DNA of 64,000 nucleotides from Pseudomonas sp. ERMR1:02 (GCF_002277815.1 NZ_NKJI01000001.1:427501-491500), one strand, 5' to 3'; positions 27,564 to 36,810 are shown, numbered from the stretch's first letter. The notes: generated by a model from the sequence alone, not told the origin. Numbers and translations: made by a program.

Positions 27564-27851
27564 ATGCTGAAAATTACCCCCGATCCACCGGACGCCGACA
27601 GCCTGTCCGCCCGCATTAACGCCACCCCGCGCAAACCCAGCCGAACATTCGTGATCGCGCCCGGCCTCGACACCGAAACCCTGTTGGCCCACGCCTGTGA
27701 ATCACTCGCTTCGGCCAATGTCATGACCAGTGATTTCGCCGCACTGCTGGAGGGAACTCAACGCAGCACGATGCTTGGAATCGCGCAGATCATCATGTTG
27801 GGCGAGCTGGCGGTGAATCAGGCGTTGGATAACCTCGACCCGCAGGAATAA
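27564..27851 (+). CDS. DUF6124/DUF3077-like small protein
   Basis: The 95-residue protein has the pattern of a Pseudomonas-specific small-protein family (DUF6124, related to DUF3077): an N-terminal MLKITPDPPDAD, a central FVIAPGLDTETLLAHACESLASANV, and a helical C-terminus ALLEGTQRSTMLGIAQIIML..VNQALD. It has no signal peptide or membrane helix. The function is unknown. It is shorter than the members I remember, mainly in the segment between residues 15 and 28. AAGGAGATTCATCA before the ATG is a strong ribosome-binding site. It is convergent with ilvD. Confidence 0.68.
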   Translation: MLKITPDPPDADSLSARINATPRKPSRTFVIAPGLDTETLLAHACESLASANVMTSDFAALLEGTQRSTMLGIAQIIMLGELAVNQALDNLDPQE

Positions 27852-27867
27852 CGGATGCACTGTTACT

Positions 27868-27981
27868 TGTAGGAGCGAGCATGCTCGCGATGGTCGTTAA
27901 CGATAACGCTGGAAACATGGCACCCAGCGGCGTTCTCCAGTCCATCGTCGGAACGCCGCCCGGAGCATGCTCGCTCCTACA
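27868..27981. repeat. Long REPIN with degenerate right half
   Basis: Outer arms TGTAGGAGCGAGCATGCTCG from 27868 and complement ending 27981. The inner right part (GTCCATCGTCGGAACGCC) departs from the CCATCGCGAG seen in the other long REPINs, so the element looks partly decayed or rearranged. Confidence 0.88.
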
Positions 27982-28004
27982 GGTGAAAGGTGACCGGCAG
28001 AAAC

Positions 28005-28036
28005 AAAAATGCCCCGCACTTGGCGGGGCATTTTTA
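28005..28036 (-). terminator. Rho-independent terminator of ilvD
   Basis: The stem ATGCCCCGC/GCGGGGCAT is flanked by an A run and a T run (28005-28036), 17 bases beyond the ilvD stop. The A/T flanks on both sides would allow it to work in both directions. Confidence 0.88.
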
Positions 28037-28052
28037 TGGGTGCGGCTAACGC

Positions 28053-29894
28053 TTACAGCCCGTCAAGCATCGCCTTGTCACGCACCGCACCCTTGTCGGC
28101 GCTGGTCGCCAGCAGGGCGTAGGCCTTCAGCGCAGTGGTCACTTTACGTGGACGCACTTCCACCGGTTTCCAGCCTTTCTTGTCCTGCTTGACCCGGCGA
28201 GTGGCCAGTTCTTCGTCGCTGACCAACAGGTTGATCGAGCGGTTCGGAATGTCGATCAGCACTTTGTCGCCGTCCTGCACCAGACCGATCGCGCCGCCGG
28301 CAGCGGCTTCCGGCGAAGCGTGGCCGATGGACAGGCCCGAGGTACCACCGGAGAAACGGCCATCGGTGAGCAGGGCGCAGGCTTTGCCCAGGCCTTTGGA
28401 TTTCAGGTAGGAAGTCGGGTAGAGCATTTCCTGCATGCCCGGGCCGCCTTTCGGGCCTTCGTAACGAATGATCACGATGTCGCCGGCCTGCACTTCGTCG
28501 GCGAGGATGCCGCGTACGGCGCTGTCCTGGCTTTCGAAAATCTTGGCGTTGCCTTCGAACACGTGGATCGACTCGTCGACGCCAGCAGTTTTCACCACGC
28601 AACCGTCCAGGGCGATGTTGCCGTACAACACGGCCAGGCCGCCCTCTTGCGAGTAGGCGTGCTCGACACTGCGGATGCAGCCGTTTTCACGATCGTCGTC
28701 CAGGGTTTCCCAACGGGTCGACTGGCTGAACGCGGTTTGCGTCGGGATGCCCGCAGGACCTGCCTTGAAGAAGTGATGCACCGCTTCGTCGTCGGTCTGG
28801 GTGATGTCCCACTTGGCGATGGCTTCTTCCATGCTGCGGCTGTGCACGGTCGGCAACTGGGTGTGCAGCAGGCCGCCACGGGCCAGCGAGCCGAGGATGC
28901 TGAAGATCCCGCCGGCACGGTGCACGTCTTCCATGTGGTATTTCTGGATGTTCGGCGCGACCTTGCACAGCTGCGGCACGTGACGCGAGAGACGGTCGAT
29001 GTCGCGCAGGTCGAAATCGATCTCGGCTTCCTGGGCGGCGGCCAGCAAATGCAGGATGGTATTGGTGGAACCGCCCATGGCGATGTCCAGGGTCATGGCA
29101 TTTTCGAACGCCTGGAAGTTGGCGATGTTGCGCGGCAACACCGACTCATCGTTCTCGCCGTAGTAACGCTTGCACAGCTCGACGATGGTGCGGCCGGCCT
29201 GCAGGAACAGCTGCTCGCGGTCGCTGTGGGTGGCCAGGGTCGAACCGTTGCCCGGCAAGGCCAGGCCCAGGGCTTCGACCAGGCAGTTCATCGAGTTGGC
29301 GGTGAACATGCCGGAGCACGAACCGCAGGTCGGGCAGGCGCTGCGCTCGTACTCGGCAACCTTCTCGTCAGAAGCGCTGGAGTCGGCGGCGATCACCATG
29401 GCGTCGACCAGGTCGAGACCGTGGCTGGCCAGTTTGGTCTTACCGGCTTCCATCGGACCGCCGGAAACGAAGATCACCGGGATGTTCAGGCGCAGGGACG
29501 CCATCAGCATGCCGGGGGTGATCTTGTCGCAGTTGGAGATGCAAACGATGGCGTCGGCGCAGTGGGCGTTGACCATGTACTCGACAGAGTCGGCGATGAT
29601 CTCGCGGCTCGGCAGCGAATACAGCATGCCGTCGTGGCCCATGGCGATGCCGTCATCGACAGCGATGGTATTGAATTCTTTAGCCACACCACCTGCGCGT
29701 TCGATTTCGCGGGCGACCAGTTGGCCCAGGTCCTTGAGGTGGACGTGGCCCGGTACGAACTGGGTGAAAGAGTTGGCAATGGCGATGATCGGCTTCTTGA
29801 AGTCGTCATCTTTCATCCCCGTGGCGCGCCACAGTGCGCGGGCGCCGGCCATGTTGCGGCCATGGGTAGATGTTTTCGAGCGGTAATCAGGCAT
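28053..29894 (-). CDS. ilvD: Dihydroxy-acid dehydratase
   Basis: IlvD dehydrates 2,3-dihydroxy-isovalerate and -methylvalerate to the 2-keto acids that become valine and isoleucine, using an iron-sulfur cluster. The 613-residue length matches the E. coli type. The cluster and substrate motifs are [12 protein letters not shown] (C122-D123-K124), [19 protein letters not shown] near residues 187-204, and the C-terminal [15 protein letters not shown] region. The start [19 protein letters not shown] is canonical. It ends at a clear terminator. It is monocistronic as seen here, with ilvA of the same pathway at 2.4 kb. Confidence 0.96.
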   Translation of the reverse strand: MPDYRSKTSTHGRNMAGARALWRATGMKDDDFKKPIIAIANSFTQFVPGHVHLKDLGQLVAREIERAGGVAKEFNTIAVDDGIAMGHDGMLYSLPSREIIADSVEYMVNAHCADAIVCISNCDKITPGMLMASLRLNIPVIFVSGGPMEAGKTKLASHGLDLVDAMVIAADSSASDEKVAEYERSACPTCGSCSGMFTANSMNCLVEALGLALPGNGSTLATHSDREQLFLQAGRTIVELCKRYYGENDESVLPRNIANFQAFENAMTLDIAMGGSTNTILHLLAAAQEAEIDFDLRDIDRLSRHVPQLCKVAPNIQKYHMEDVHRAGGIFSILGSLARGGLLHTQLPTVHSRSMEEAIAKWDITQTDDEAVHHFFKAGPAGIPTQTAFSQSTRWETLDDDRENGCIRSVEHAYSQEGGLAVLYGNIALDGCVVKTAGVDESIHVFEGNAKIFESQDSAVRGILADEVQAGDIVIIRYEGPKGGPGMQEMLYPTSYLKSKGLGKACALLTDGRFSGGTSGLSIGHASPEAAAGGAIGLVQDGDKVLIDIPNRSINLLVSDEELATRRVKQDKKGWKPVEVRPRKVTTALKAYALLATSADKGAVRDKAMLDGL

Positions 29895-30252
29895 GAAGCA
29901 CTCCGGGCGGCTAATCAGGTATCAAAAGGGAAGTGAGCTTCTATTGACGTCTGGAACACTCAGAAATGGCCGTGTGTCCGGAAGTTGCCGATAACTTTGC
30001 GGGATCGCCGCGCGCTTCAGCTTGAGCTCATAAACCCGCCGGGGGATGACTGGCGATGAATGTCGCGATTCTACACGGCTGGCGGCTGGAGGGAATGCCT
30101 GGGGACATTCATGAGACGTGTGGAAAGACGCAATCCTGTAGGAGCGAGCACGCTCGCGATGGTCGTTAACGATAACGCTGGGTGCCTGATGCCCAGCGGC
30201 GTTCTCGAGTCCATCGCGAGCGTGCACGCTCCTACAGAGGGGGGCAGCGACG
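29895..30252. other. Gene-free gap upstream of ilvD
   Basis: This 358-base stretch between ilvD and the first RAYT gene contains one long REPIN (30137-30236) and the presumed ilvD promoter region, in which I see no clear -10/-35 pair, attenuator or leader peptide. No open frame in it looks like a gene. Confidence 0.6.
30137..30236. repeat. Long REPIN flanking RAYT copy 1
   Basis: Arms TGTAGGAGCGAGCACGCTCG from 30137 and complement ending 30236; the right arm has a few extra bases (GCGTGCACGC). It lies 17 bases beyond the RAYT stop codon. Confidence 0.92.
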
Positions 30253-30711
30253 TCAGATCCAGATCGCATCCCACAGAGGGTACTCGCCGATATGGTCGAC
30301 GAGCCCTGCACGTATTGGATTGGCGATGATGTATCGAGCAGCCACCTTGAGGTCTTCCTCCCAGCGCAGAGCGCGGTCGAAATAACCTTTCTGCCATAGC
30401 CTCTCGGGCTGGCCTCGCTTGAGATTGATAGCGCGGGCACTTCGGGCTTTGGTGGCTTGCATCAATTTCGGCAAGTCGCCGTTGTGCAACTCAACCAACC
30501 AGTGAAAATGATCCGGCATGATTACCCAAGCTATAGATGTTGCATTGCCGGCTTCCTGAGCTCTTCTGAACTCGTTCACTACCATGCGACCAATGCGCCA
30601 ATCCTGAAAGATCGGTTGTCGTTCATAGGTGACTGCGGTCAGGAGATAGACGCGACCGGGTTCCGATCGACGGCCTATGCGTAAACGGTGGGCTTGTGGC
30701 GTGTTGGACAT
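30253..30711 (-). CDS. REP-associated tyrosine transposase (RAYT), copy 1
   Basis: RAYTs are single-copy IS200/IS605-like Y1 HUH nucleases thought to process and spread REP elements. The 152-residue protein starts MSNTPQAHRLRIGRRSEPGR, shows the HUH motif in MPDHFHWLVEL, and has the candidate catalytic tyrosine in AARYIIANP with the usual NPxRAGL and WDAIW ending. It is complete. REPINs lie on both sides (30137-30236 and 30804-30903), the normal RAYT setting. It is about 85% identical by eye to copy 2 at 32.3 kb, with most differences in the C-terminal half. Confidence 0.93.
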   Translation of the reverse strand: MSNTPQAHRLRIGRRSEPGRVYLLTAVTYERQPIFQDWRIGRMVVNEFRRAQEAGNATSIAWVIMPDHFHWLVELHNGDLPKLMQATKARSARAINLKRGQPERLWQKGYFDRALRWEEDLKVAARYIIANPIRAGLVDHIGEYPLWDAIWI

Positions 30712-30803
30712 TCCGTTGTCCTCTTCTGTGATAGGAAGAGAAACGGTAGGTGTGGGGCGGGAGGTTGTCGCTATGACAGTGGATCAGGATGTGTCTTGCA
30801 CCC

Positions 30804-30903
30804 TGTAGGAGCGAGCACGCTCGCGATGAACGATCAGACAACGCGGGGTGTCAGGCTTCCCGCGTTATCGTTGGCGGCCATCGCGAGCGAGCTCGCTCCT
30901 ACA
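30804..30903. repeat. Long REPIN between RAYT copy 1 and the MFS gene
   Basis: Arms from 30804 and ending 30903, inner sequence CGCGTTATCGTTGGCGGCCA. The right arm overlaps the 3' end of the MFS gene and is translated as its C-terminal tail. Confidence 0.92.
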
Positions 30904-32085
30904 GGGTGTGCGGCGGTTGATCAGCGTGTTCAGGCCGAGACCTGCGAAGCTCAAGACCAGGAAGCACAGGGCAAGCGCCGTAGTCAGGTTGTCTGAGGCG
31001 AAATTGATCACTGCGCTGATCACCCCGCCGCACATGAAAATCATTACGCCGCCGACCGAGGAGGACGTACCGGCATCCTGCGGATAGAGGGTCATGGCTT
31101 TGGAATTGGCGATAGGCCTGGCAATCGTAGTACCGGCCGTACAAATGAGCATAGGTATCAGCACCGCCGCTGCAGTGAGGCCGAACTGATTCGCCAGCCA
31201 CAGCATGACCAACCCCGAGAGTGCGATCAGCCCCAGGCCAACCACTATCTGCGAATTGGCCGCCAGGCGCCGATGCAATGCGCTGGCGACTATCCCGCCG
31301 ATCACATAAGCCACGCCGTACAACAACAATGCCCAGGCAAATTCGTAGGCCGAGAGCGCTAGCCGCTCCATGAAAATGATTGGCGAGATGACGATGAATG
31401 AAAAATGACAGGCAAAGGCCAGGGCCGAAATAAGCCAGTAGCCCATGAAGCGTACATCGGAACACAGCCGCCAGTAGGCACTGAAAAAGCCACCGGGCGA
31501 CGCATTCCGATTGCGCGGGGTTTCTTTGAGCAAGACGCTAGCCGTTATCCAGACAATGAATGCCAATGTGATAAAGATATAGAAGCTGCCCTGCCAGCCC
31601 AGATGCATTTGCAACCAGGTACCAAGCAGTGGCGATATGGAAATGAACACCCCGGCTGCAGTCGTCATCCATATCCTGATTCGCTCCTGTTCTCTGCCGA
31701 CGAACAGATCCTGAATCAGCGCCTGCGACAGCGCAAAGGATCCGCAACCCACTGCCTGGATGACCCGAAACACCAGAAACCAGCTGTAATCACTGGACAC
31801 CATGCAACCAGTTGCACCGATCACCGAGATGGCGATACCTGTCAGCAAAAGGCTCTTGCGCCCCCACAAATCCGACAGCGGTCCGACCAGCACCACGGAT
31901 AACGCAAGGCCAATGGCGAACAGGCTTACAGAAAGGGCAATGTCGGACGCTGAGGTCTGGTAGTAGTCAGAGAGAGCAGGAAAGGAAGGAAGTACGACGT
32001 CCAGCGGAAAAACGCCCAGTAGCGTCATGGTCATCAACAGCAGGATGAGCGACGATTTTTTTGTGCTGCGCGTGGCGTGGTTCAT
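30865..32085 (-). CDS. Bcr/CflA-like MFS drug efflux transporter
   Basis: The 406-residue major-facilitator protein has twelve predicted transmembrane segments, the MFS A-motif GPLSDLWGRKSLLLTG near residues 70-85 and the DHA1 motif C region GTWLQMHLGW. The Bcr/CflA-type drug:H+ antiporters are the best match; the substrate is unknown. The final ~12 residues (CRSELARDGRQR) are encoded by a REP arm, so the original end was replaced or extended. ATG at 32085 is preferred over TTG at 32091. By eye the gene has fewer G/C third positions than its neighbours, and it lies between two RAYT units, both signs of acquisition. Confidence 0.86.
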   Translation of the reverse strand: MNHATRSTKKSSLILLLMTMTLLGVFPLDVVLPSFPALSDYYQTSASDIALSVSLFAIGLALSVVLVGPLSDLWGRKSLLLTGIAISVIGATGCMVSSDYSWFLVFRVIQAVGCGSFALSQALIQDLFVGREQERIRIWMTTAAGVFISISPLLGTWLQMHLGWQGSFYIFITLAFIVWITASVLLKETPRNRNASPGGFFSAYWRLCSDVRFMGYWLISALAFACHFSFIVISPIIFMERLALSAYEFAWALLLYGVAYVIGGIVASALHRRLAANSQIVVGLGLIALSGLVMLWLANQFGLTAAAVLIPMLICTAGTTIARPIANSKAMTLYPQDAGTSSSVGGVMIFMCGGVISAVINFASDNLTTALALCFLVLSFAGLGLNTLINRRTPCRSELARDGRQR

Positions 32086-32179
32086 CAGCAACGCTCTCGG
32101 TCCGTGAGGGGTGGTCGAGAGTTGACTTGATGAGGAGGGAAGTCAATGCAAAGAGGGCGTGAGATATTTCTGAATTTTT

Positions 32180-32279
32180 TGTAGGAGCGAGCTCGCTCGC
32201 GATGAACCCGAGAACGCCGCGGGGTGTCAGGGTTCCAGCGTTATCGTTGACGGCCATCGCGAGCGAGCTCGCTCCTACA
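32180..32279. repeat. Long REPIN between the MFS gene and RAYT copy 2
   Basis: Arms TGTAGGAGCGAGCTCGCTCG from 32180 and complement ending 32279; inner sequence CGTTATCGTTGACGGCCA as in the other RAYT-linked copies. Confidence 0.92.
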
Positions 32280-32291
32280 GGGAGGAGTGTT

Positions 32292-32750
32292 TCAAAGCCA
32301 GATGGCGTCCCATAAGGGATAGTCGCCTACTTGAGTGACAAGCCCTGCCCGCAGCGGGTTGGCGATGATGTATCGGGCTGCTGCTTTCAGATCTTCCTCG
32401 CGACGCAGGGCGCGGTCGAAGTAACCCTTTTGCCATACAGATGTACACAGGCCTCGTGCCTGATTGATGGCTCGAGCACAGCGGGATTTGGTGGCTTGCA
32501 TCAATTTCGGCAAATCACCGTTATGCAACTCAGCCAACCAGTGAAAATGATCCGGCATGACTACCCAAGCTATAGATGTTGCATTGCCGGCTTCCTGAGC
32601 TCTTTTGAACTCGTTCACTACCAAGCGACCAATGCGCCAATCCTGAAAGATCGGTTGTCGTTCATAGGTGACTGCGGTCAGGAGATAGACGCGACCGGGT
32701 TCCGATCGACGGCCTACGCGTAAACGGTGGGCTTGCGGCGTGTTGGACAT
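32292..32750 (-). CDS. REP-associated tyrosine transposase (RAYT), copy 2
   Basis: This 152-residue RAYT is complete, with the HUH motif in MPDHFHWLAEL and the tyrosine in AARYIIANPLRAGL. Compared with copy 1, the N-terminal ~85 residues differ at only a few positions, whereas the stretch ATKSRCARAINQARGLCTS and the last 30 residues differ at many. Its upstream leader and REPIN are nearly identical to those of copy 1. Both catalytic motifs are intact, so both copies could be active. Confidence 0.93.
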   Translation of the reverse strand: MSNTPQAHRLRVGRRSEPGRVYLLTAVTYERQPIFQDWRIGRLVVNEFKRAQEAGNATSIAWVVMPDHFHWLAELHNGDLPKLMQATKSRCARAINQARGLCTSVWQKGYFDRALRREEDLKAAARYIIANPLRAGLVTQVGDYPLWDAIWL

Positions 32751-32842
32751 TCCGTTGTCCTCTTCTGTGATTGGAAGAGAAACGGTAGGCGTGGGGCGGG
32801 AGGTTGTCGCTATGACAGTAGATCAGGATGTGTCTTGCACCC

Positions 32843-32942
32843 TGTAGGAGCGAGCTCGCTCGCGATGAACGATCAGACAACGCGGGGTGTCAGACTTCCC
32901 GCGGTTTCGTTGACGACCATCGCGAGCGAGCTCGCTCCTACA
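32843..32942. repeat. Long REPIN between RAYT copy 2 and rlmI
   Basis: Arms from 32843 and ending 32942; near-identical over most of its length to the REPIN at 30804-30903. Confidence 0.92.
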
Positions 32943-32951
32943 GGGGTGTTG

Positions 32952-34148
32952 TTAGCTGTTAGGCAGCAACCGGCAAGTAATGCTCTTGATGTAGCGGGTT
33001 TCAGCAATCGCCGGATGCACCGGATGATCCGGACCCTGACCACCACGCTCAAGCATCTGGATATTACGATCCAGGTGACGGGCGCTGGTCAGCAGGATGT
33101 TCTGCAGGTCGTCTTCCGGCAGGTGCATCGAGCACGAGGCGCTGACCAGGATGCCGTCCTTGCTGAGCAGGCGCATGGCTTGCTCGTTCAGGCGACGGTA
33201 GGCGCCTTCACCGTTTTTCATGTCTTTCTTGCGTTTGATGAACGCCGGCGGGTCGGCCACGATCACGTCGAAACGTTCTTCGCTGGCTTTCAGCTCTTTG
33301 AGGGCTTCGAAGACGTCGCCTTCGATGCAGGTCATTTTCTCGGCAAAACCGTTCAGTGCGGCGTTGCGCTCGACGCCGTCGAGGGCGAAGGCCGATGCAT
33401 CGACGCAGAACACTTCGCTGGCGCCAAACGCAGCCGCTTGCACGCCCCAGCCGCCGATGTAGCTGTACAGGTCCAGTACGCGTTTGCCTTTGGCATATGG
33501 CGCCAGGCGTGCGCGGTTCATGCGGTGGTCGTAGAACCAGCCGGTTTTCTGGCCCTGAATGACCGGCGCTTCGAATTTCACGCCGTTCTCTTCCAGCGCC
33601 ACCCACTCCGGCACCAGGCCGAACACGGTTTCGACGTAGCGGTTGAGGCCTTCGGCGTCACGGGCAGCGGAGTCGTTCTTGAACAGAATGCCGCTTGGCT
33701 TGAGCACTTGGGTCAGCGCCGCGATCACGTCGTCCTTGTGGGCTTCCATGGTCGCCGAAGCGATCTGGACCACCAGAATGTCGCCGAAACGGTCGACCAC
33801 CAGGCCCGGCAGCAGGTCGGAATCGCCGTAAACCAGACGATAGAACGGCTTGTCGAACAGGCGATCGCGCAGTGACAGGGCCACGTTCAGGCGATGCACC
33901 AGCAGCGACTTGTCCAGCGGCAGCTTGATGTCGCGCGACAGCAGGCGGGCGCAGATCAGGTTGTTCGGGCTCATGGCGACGATGCCCAACGGCTTGCCGC
34001 CGGCGGCTTCGAGAATCGCCTGATCGCCGGCCTTGAAACCGTGCAAAGGGGTCGCCGCTACATCGATTTCGTTGCTATAGACCCACAAATGACCGTTGCG
34101 CAGACGGCGGTCGGCGTTGGCTTTGAGGCGCAGGCTAGGCAGGGACAT
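32952..34148 (-). CDS. rlmI: 23S rRNA (cytosine1962-C5)-methyltransferase RlmI-like
   Basis: The 398-residue class I SAM methyltransferase begins with a PUA domain (MSLPSLRLKANADRRLRNGH, about 1-75), followed by the RlmI linker and Rossmann domain. Motif I is VLDLYSYIGGWG near residue 225, motif IV is VADPPAFIKRKKD, and SASCSMHL is the late conserved cysteine motif. RlmI methylates C1962 of 23S rRNA. The start at 34148 is chosen because the in-frame extension upstream to 34268 reads through a REP element (VGAGLAREG) and has no family similarity. Confidence 0.93.
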   Translation of the reverse strand: MSLPSLRLKANADRRLRNGHLWVYSNEIDVAATPLHGFKAGDQAILEAAGGKPLGIVAMSPNNLICARLLSRDIKLPLDKSLLVHRLNVALSLRDRLFDKPFYRLVYGDSDLLPGLVVDRFGDILVVQIASATMEAHKDDVIAALTQVLKPSGILFKNDSAARDAEGLNRYVETVFGLVPEWVALEENGVKFEAPVIQGQKTGWFYDHRMNRARLAPYAKGKRVLDLYSYIGGWGVQAAAFGASEVFCVDASAFALDGVERNAALNGFAEKMTCIEGDVFEALKELKASEERFDVIVADPPAFIKRKKDMKNGEGAYRRLNEQAMRLLSKDGILVSASCSMHLPEDDLQNILLTSARHLDRNIQMLERGGQGPDHPVHPAIAETRYIKSITCRLLPNS

Positions 34149-34230
34149 GACGTCGCTCCGGAAAAAAGAGCGGGAGTATAGCGTGTTGAGGCTAGTGGCG
34201 GGCCGGGTGGGCGATGAAACGCAACAGACG

Positions 34231-34298
34231 CCTTCGCGGGCAAGCCCTGCTCCTACGGGACACACCATCCCCGTAAGAGCGGGGCTTGCCCGCGAAGG
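34231..34298. repeat. Compact REP doublet
   Basis: Arms at 34231-34259 and 34270-34298 with only a 10-base loop; core CCTTCGCGGGCAAGCCCTGC. Confidence 0.92.
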
Positions 34299-34310
34299 CA
34301 GTTTCGAACG

Positions 34311-34850
34311 CTACGCCGATAACATCTCGATCAACTCACGATTGAAAGCCGGGATGTCATCCGGCTGACGGCTGCTGATCAGTTTCCCGTCCGTGACAAC
34401 TTCCTTGTCGACCCAGTTGGCACCGGCATTCACCAGATCATCTCTGAGTGTTTTGTAGCTGGTCATTGTCTTGCCGTTGACCAGCCCAGCCGAAGCCAGC
34501 AACCAGCCGCCATGGCAGATCACGGCGATCGGTTTGCCGGCAGAGGTGCCCATCCTGACCAGATGCTGGGCATCCTGATCAATGCGGATGGTGTCGGAGT
34601 TCTGAACACCGCCGGGCAGGACTACGGCATCGTATTCCTCGACGCTGGCCGACCGGAACGTGCGGTCTACCTTGAAGTCATCCGCCGGTTTATCGTGGTT
34701 CCAGCCAGTGACCTGACCTTCCTTCGCAGAAAGTATGTCGACCTGAGCGCCTGCCTGCTCCAGCGCTTCTTTCGGGCCGGTCAGTTCGACTTGCTCGAAA
34801 CCATCGGTCACCAGCATCGCAATGCGCTTGCCATTCAAGGAAATGGACAT
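34311..34850 (-). CDS. pfpI: PfpI/YhbO-type DJ-1 superfamily protein
   Basis: The 179-residue protein has the DJ-1/PfpI fold with the nucleophile elbow VICHGGWLLA (catalytic Cys near residue 114) and the acidic partner in DGFEQVEL. YhbO-like members have been described as glyoxalase, deglycase or stress-protection proteins; which activity applies here is open. It is divergent from the HDOD gene with a 150-base gap. Confidence 0.92.
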   Translation of the reverse strand: MSISLNGKRIAMLVTDGFEQVELTGPKEALEQAGAQVDILSAKEGQVTGWNHDKPADDFKVDRTFRSASVEEYDAVVLPGGVQNSDTIRIDQDAQHLVRMGTSAGKPIAVICHGGWLLASAGLVNGKTMTSYKTLRDDLVNAGANWVDKEVVTDGKLISSRQPDDIPAFNRELIEMLSA

Positions 34851-34999
34851 GGATAAACTCCTGACTCGTGATTGATTCGCCCGTGGGCATTACAGAGTCC
34901 GAAGCCGGGGCTTGAATGAAAGTTCCTGTCAAATGCTCGCTGGCATGTCGGATCCAACTTTTAGAAGCTAGAATCCCGCCTTGCCCAGAGTGTGTACTT

Positions 35000-35869
35000 A
35001 TGTCCCAAGAGTTGACTCCCGAACAGATCCAGCAATCCCTGCAAGGCATCAGTGTGCCGTCCCAACCGCAGATCATGGTGGATCTGCAGATGGAGCAATA
35101 CATGCCCGATCCGGATCTGGATGTGATCGCGAAGCTGATTTCCCAGGATCCGGGTCTTTCCGGATCCTTGTTGAAAATCGTCAACTCGCCGTATTACGGT
35201 TTGACCAACAAGATCGCCTCGATCCAGCGCGCGGTGAATCTGCTTGGCAGCCGGTCGATCATCAACCTGATCAACGCGCAGTCGATCAAGGGCGAGATGA
35301 ACGACGAAACCATCGTCACGTTGAACCGCTTCTGGGATACCGCTCAGGACGTGGCAATGACCTGCCTGACGCTGGCCAAGCGCATCGGTGCTCAGGCTGG
35401 CGACGAAGCGTACGCCCTGGGCCTGTTCCACGACTGTGGTGTGCCGCTGATGCTCCAGCGTTTTCCCAACTACATGACGGTGCTGGAACAGGCCTATGCC
35501 AACGCCGGTCCCGATTGCCGGGTGGTGGACACCGAGAATCAGGCGTTCAACACCAATCATGCAGTGGTCGGGTATTACACGGCCAAGTCCTGGCGCCTGC
35601 CGGACCACGTCACGGCCGCGATCGCCAATCATCACAATGCCCTGGCGATCTTCAGCGATGAGTCCTCGTGCAACAGCTCGCTGAAGAACCTGCTGGGGAT
35701 ACTGAAGATGGCCGAGCACATTTGTGCGTCTTATAGGGTGTTGGGTAACCAGACCGAAGACCATGAATGGGACAGCATCGGGCCTCTGGTGCTCGATTAT
35801 GTCGGTCTCTCGGATTACGATTTCGAAACCCTGAAGCAGACAATCCGAGACCTCGGCACCCATCGCTGA
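35000..35869 (+). CDS. HDOD-domain protein
   Basis: The 289-residue protein is dominated by an HDOD domain (about residues 15-215): [40 protein letters not shown] and [17 protein letters not shown] proteins are catalytically inactive relatives of HD phosphohydrolases and usually act as adaptors in signalling, motility or cell-cycle control. The HD pair appears in modified form (FHDCG). ATG at 35000 (MSQELTPEQ) is preferred; an upstream in-frame ATG at 34916 would add 28 poorly conserved residues. It lies 25 bases before mutM and is probably co-transcribed with it. Confidence 0.87.
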   Translation: MSQELTPEQIQQSLQGISVPSQPQIMVDLQMEQYMPDPDLDVIAKLISQDPGLSGSLLKIVNSPYYGLTNKIASIQRAVNLLGSRSIINLINAQSIKGEMNDETIVTLNRFWDTAQDVAMTCLTLAKRIGAQAGDEAYALGLFHDCGVPLMLQRFPNYMTVLEQAYANAGPDCRVVDTENQAFNTNHAVVGYYTAKSWRLPDHVTAAIANHHNALAIFSDESSCNSSLKNLLGILKMAEHICASYRVLGNQTEDHEWDSIGPLVLDYVGLSDYDFETLKQTIRDLGTHR

Positions 35870-35894
35870 ATGCCGGACCGATTCGAGAACCGCC

Positions 35895-36707
35895 ATGCCT
35901 GAACTCCCGGAAGTCGAAACCACCCGCCGCGGCATTGCCCCGCACCTGGAAGGCCAGCGCGTCAGCCGGGTGATCGTGCGTGATCGTCGGCTGCGCTGGC
36001 CGATCCCCGAAGACCTCGATGTACGTTTGTCCGGCCAGCGCATCGTGCTGGTGGAACGGCGCGCCAAATACCTGCTGATCAATGCCGAAGTCGGCACCTT
36101 GATCAGCCACTTGGGCATGTCGGGAAATTTGCGTCTGGTGGAAGTCGGCCTGCCGGCGGCCAAGCACGAGCACGTGGACATCGAACTGGAGTCGGGCCTG
36201 GCCCTGCGCTATACCGACCCGCGCCGGTTTGGTGCGATGCTCTGGAGCCTCGACCCGCTCAACCACGAATTATTGATTCGCCTGGGGCCGGAGCCTCTGA
36301 CCGACCTGTTTGACGGCGACCGTTTGTTCCAGCTGTCCCGCGGGCGTTCGATGGCGGTCAAGCCGTTCATCATGGACAACGCGGTGGTGGTTGGCGTCGG
36401 CAACATCTATGCAACCGAAGCGTTGTTCGCCGCGGGTATCGACCCGCGTCGCGAGGCCAAGAGCATTTCCCGGGCGCGATATCTGAAACTGGCGATCGAG
36501 ATCAAACGCATCCTGGCTGCCGCCATCGAGCGTGGCGGCACCACGCTGCGGGACTTCATCGGTGGTGACGGTCAGCCGGGCTACTTTCAGCAGGAACTGT
36601 TCGTGTATGGCCGCGGTGCTGAACCTTGCAAGGTCTGCGGCACGGAGTTGCGGGAAGTGAAACTCGGGCAGCGCGCCAGCGTCTTTTGCCCGCGCTGCCA
36701 GAGCTGA
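35895..36707 (+). CDS. mutM: Formamidopyrimidine-DNA glycosylase
   Basis: MutM excises 8-oxoguanine and formamidopyrimidines and nicks the abasic site. The 270-residue protein starts with the invariant PELPEVET (catalytic Pro after Met removal, Glu3), has the lysine near residue 57 in RRAKYLLI, the helix-two-turn-helix region with [11 protein letters not shown], and a C-terminal zinc finger CKVCG..CPRCQ. It follows the HDOD gene and ends before a REP. Confidence 0.96.
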   Translation: MPELPEVETTRRGIAPHLEGQRVSRVIVRDRRLRWPIPEDLDVRLSGQRIVLVERRAKYLLINAEVGTLISHLGMSGNLRLVEVGLPAAKHEHVDIELESGLALRYTDPRRFGAMLWSLDPLNHELLIRLGPEPLTDLFDGDRLFQLSRGRSMAVKPFIMDNAVVVGVGNIYATEALFAAGIDPRREAKSISRARYLKLAIEIKRILAAAIERGGTTLRDFIGGDGQPGYFQQELFVYGRGAEPCKVCGTELREVKLGQRASVFCPRCQS

Positions 36708-36810
36708 AACCCCGACGGTCTATGCGTTCGTGTGGTGTCCAGGGTGTATCGGGGAGGGGTTTTAGCCGCGGGAGTGAAGGTAATTACATGTTCGCTTTGT
36801 TTGAAGGCCT

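Larger units (their letters stand above)
30137..32942. mobile_element. Candidate composite REP/RAYT island: RAYT - MFS - RAYT
   Basis: Two RAYT genes in the same orientation (30253-30711 and 32292-32750), each flanked on both sides by long REPINs, enclose a single MFS efflux gene. The block sits between ilvD and rlmI, which are near neighbours in P. aeruginosa. The RAYT upstream leaders (30712-30803 and 32751-32842) are almost identical. RAYTs are not known to move cargo like classical composite transposons; duplication of one RAYT unit around an incoming gene is an equally good explanation. Confidence 0.5.

Noticed and set aside
27350..27724. 124-codon open frame on the minus strand in the DUF6124 leader
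   Set aside because: It overlaps the leader and the sense gene, has no ribosome-binding site and reads through the inverted repeats.
28320..29936. 538-codon open frame antisense to ilvD
   Set aside because: Mirrors ilvD codon structure; Val/Gly/His/Gln-rich with no domain.
30137..32942. CRISPR-like array because of repeated ~100-base units
   Set aside because: The units are palindromic REPINs, separated by genes, with no regular spacers and no cas genes.
34148..34268. N-terminal extension of RlmI
   Set aside because: The extension translates a REP element and the known PUA domain starts at 34148.
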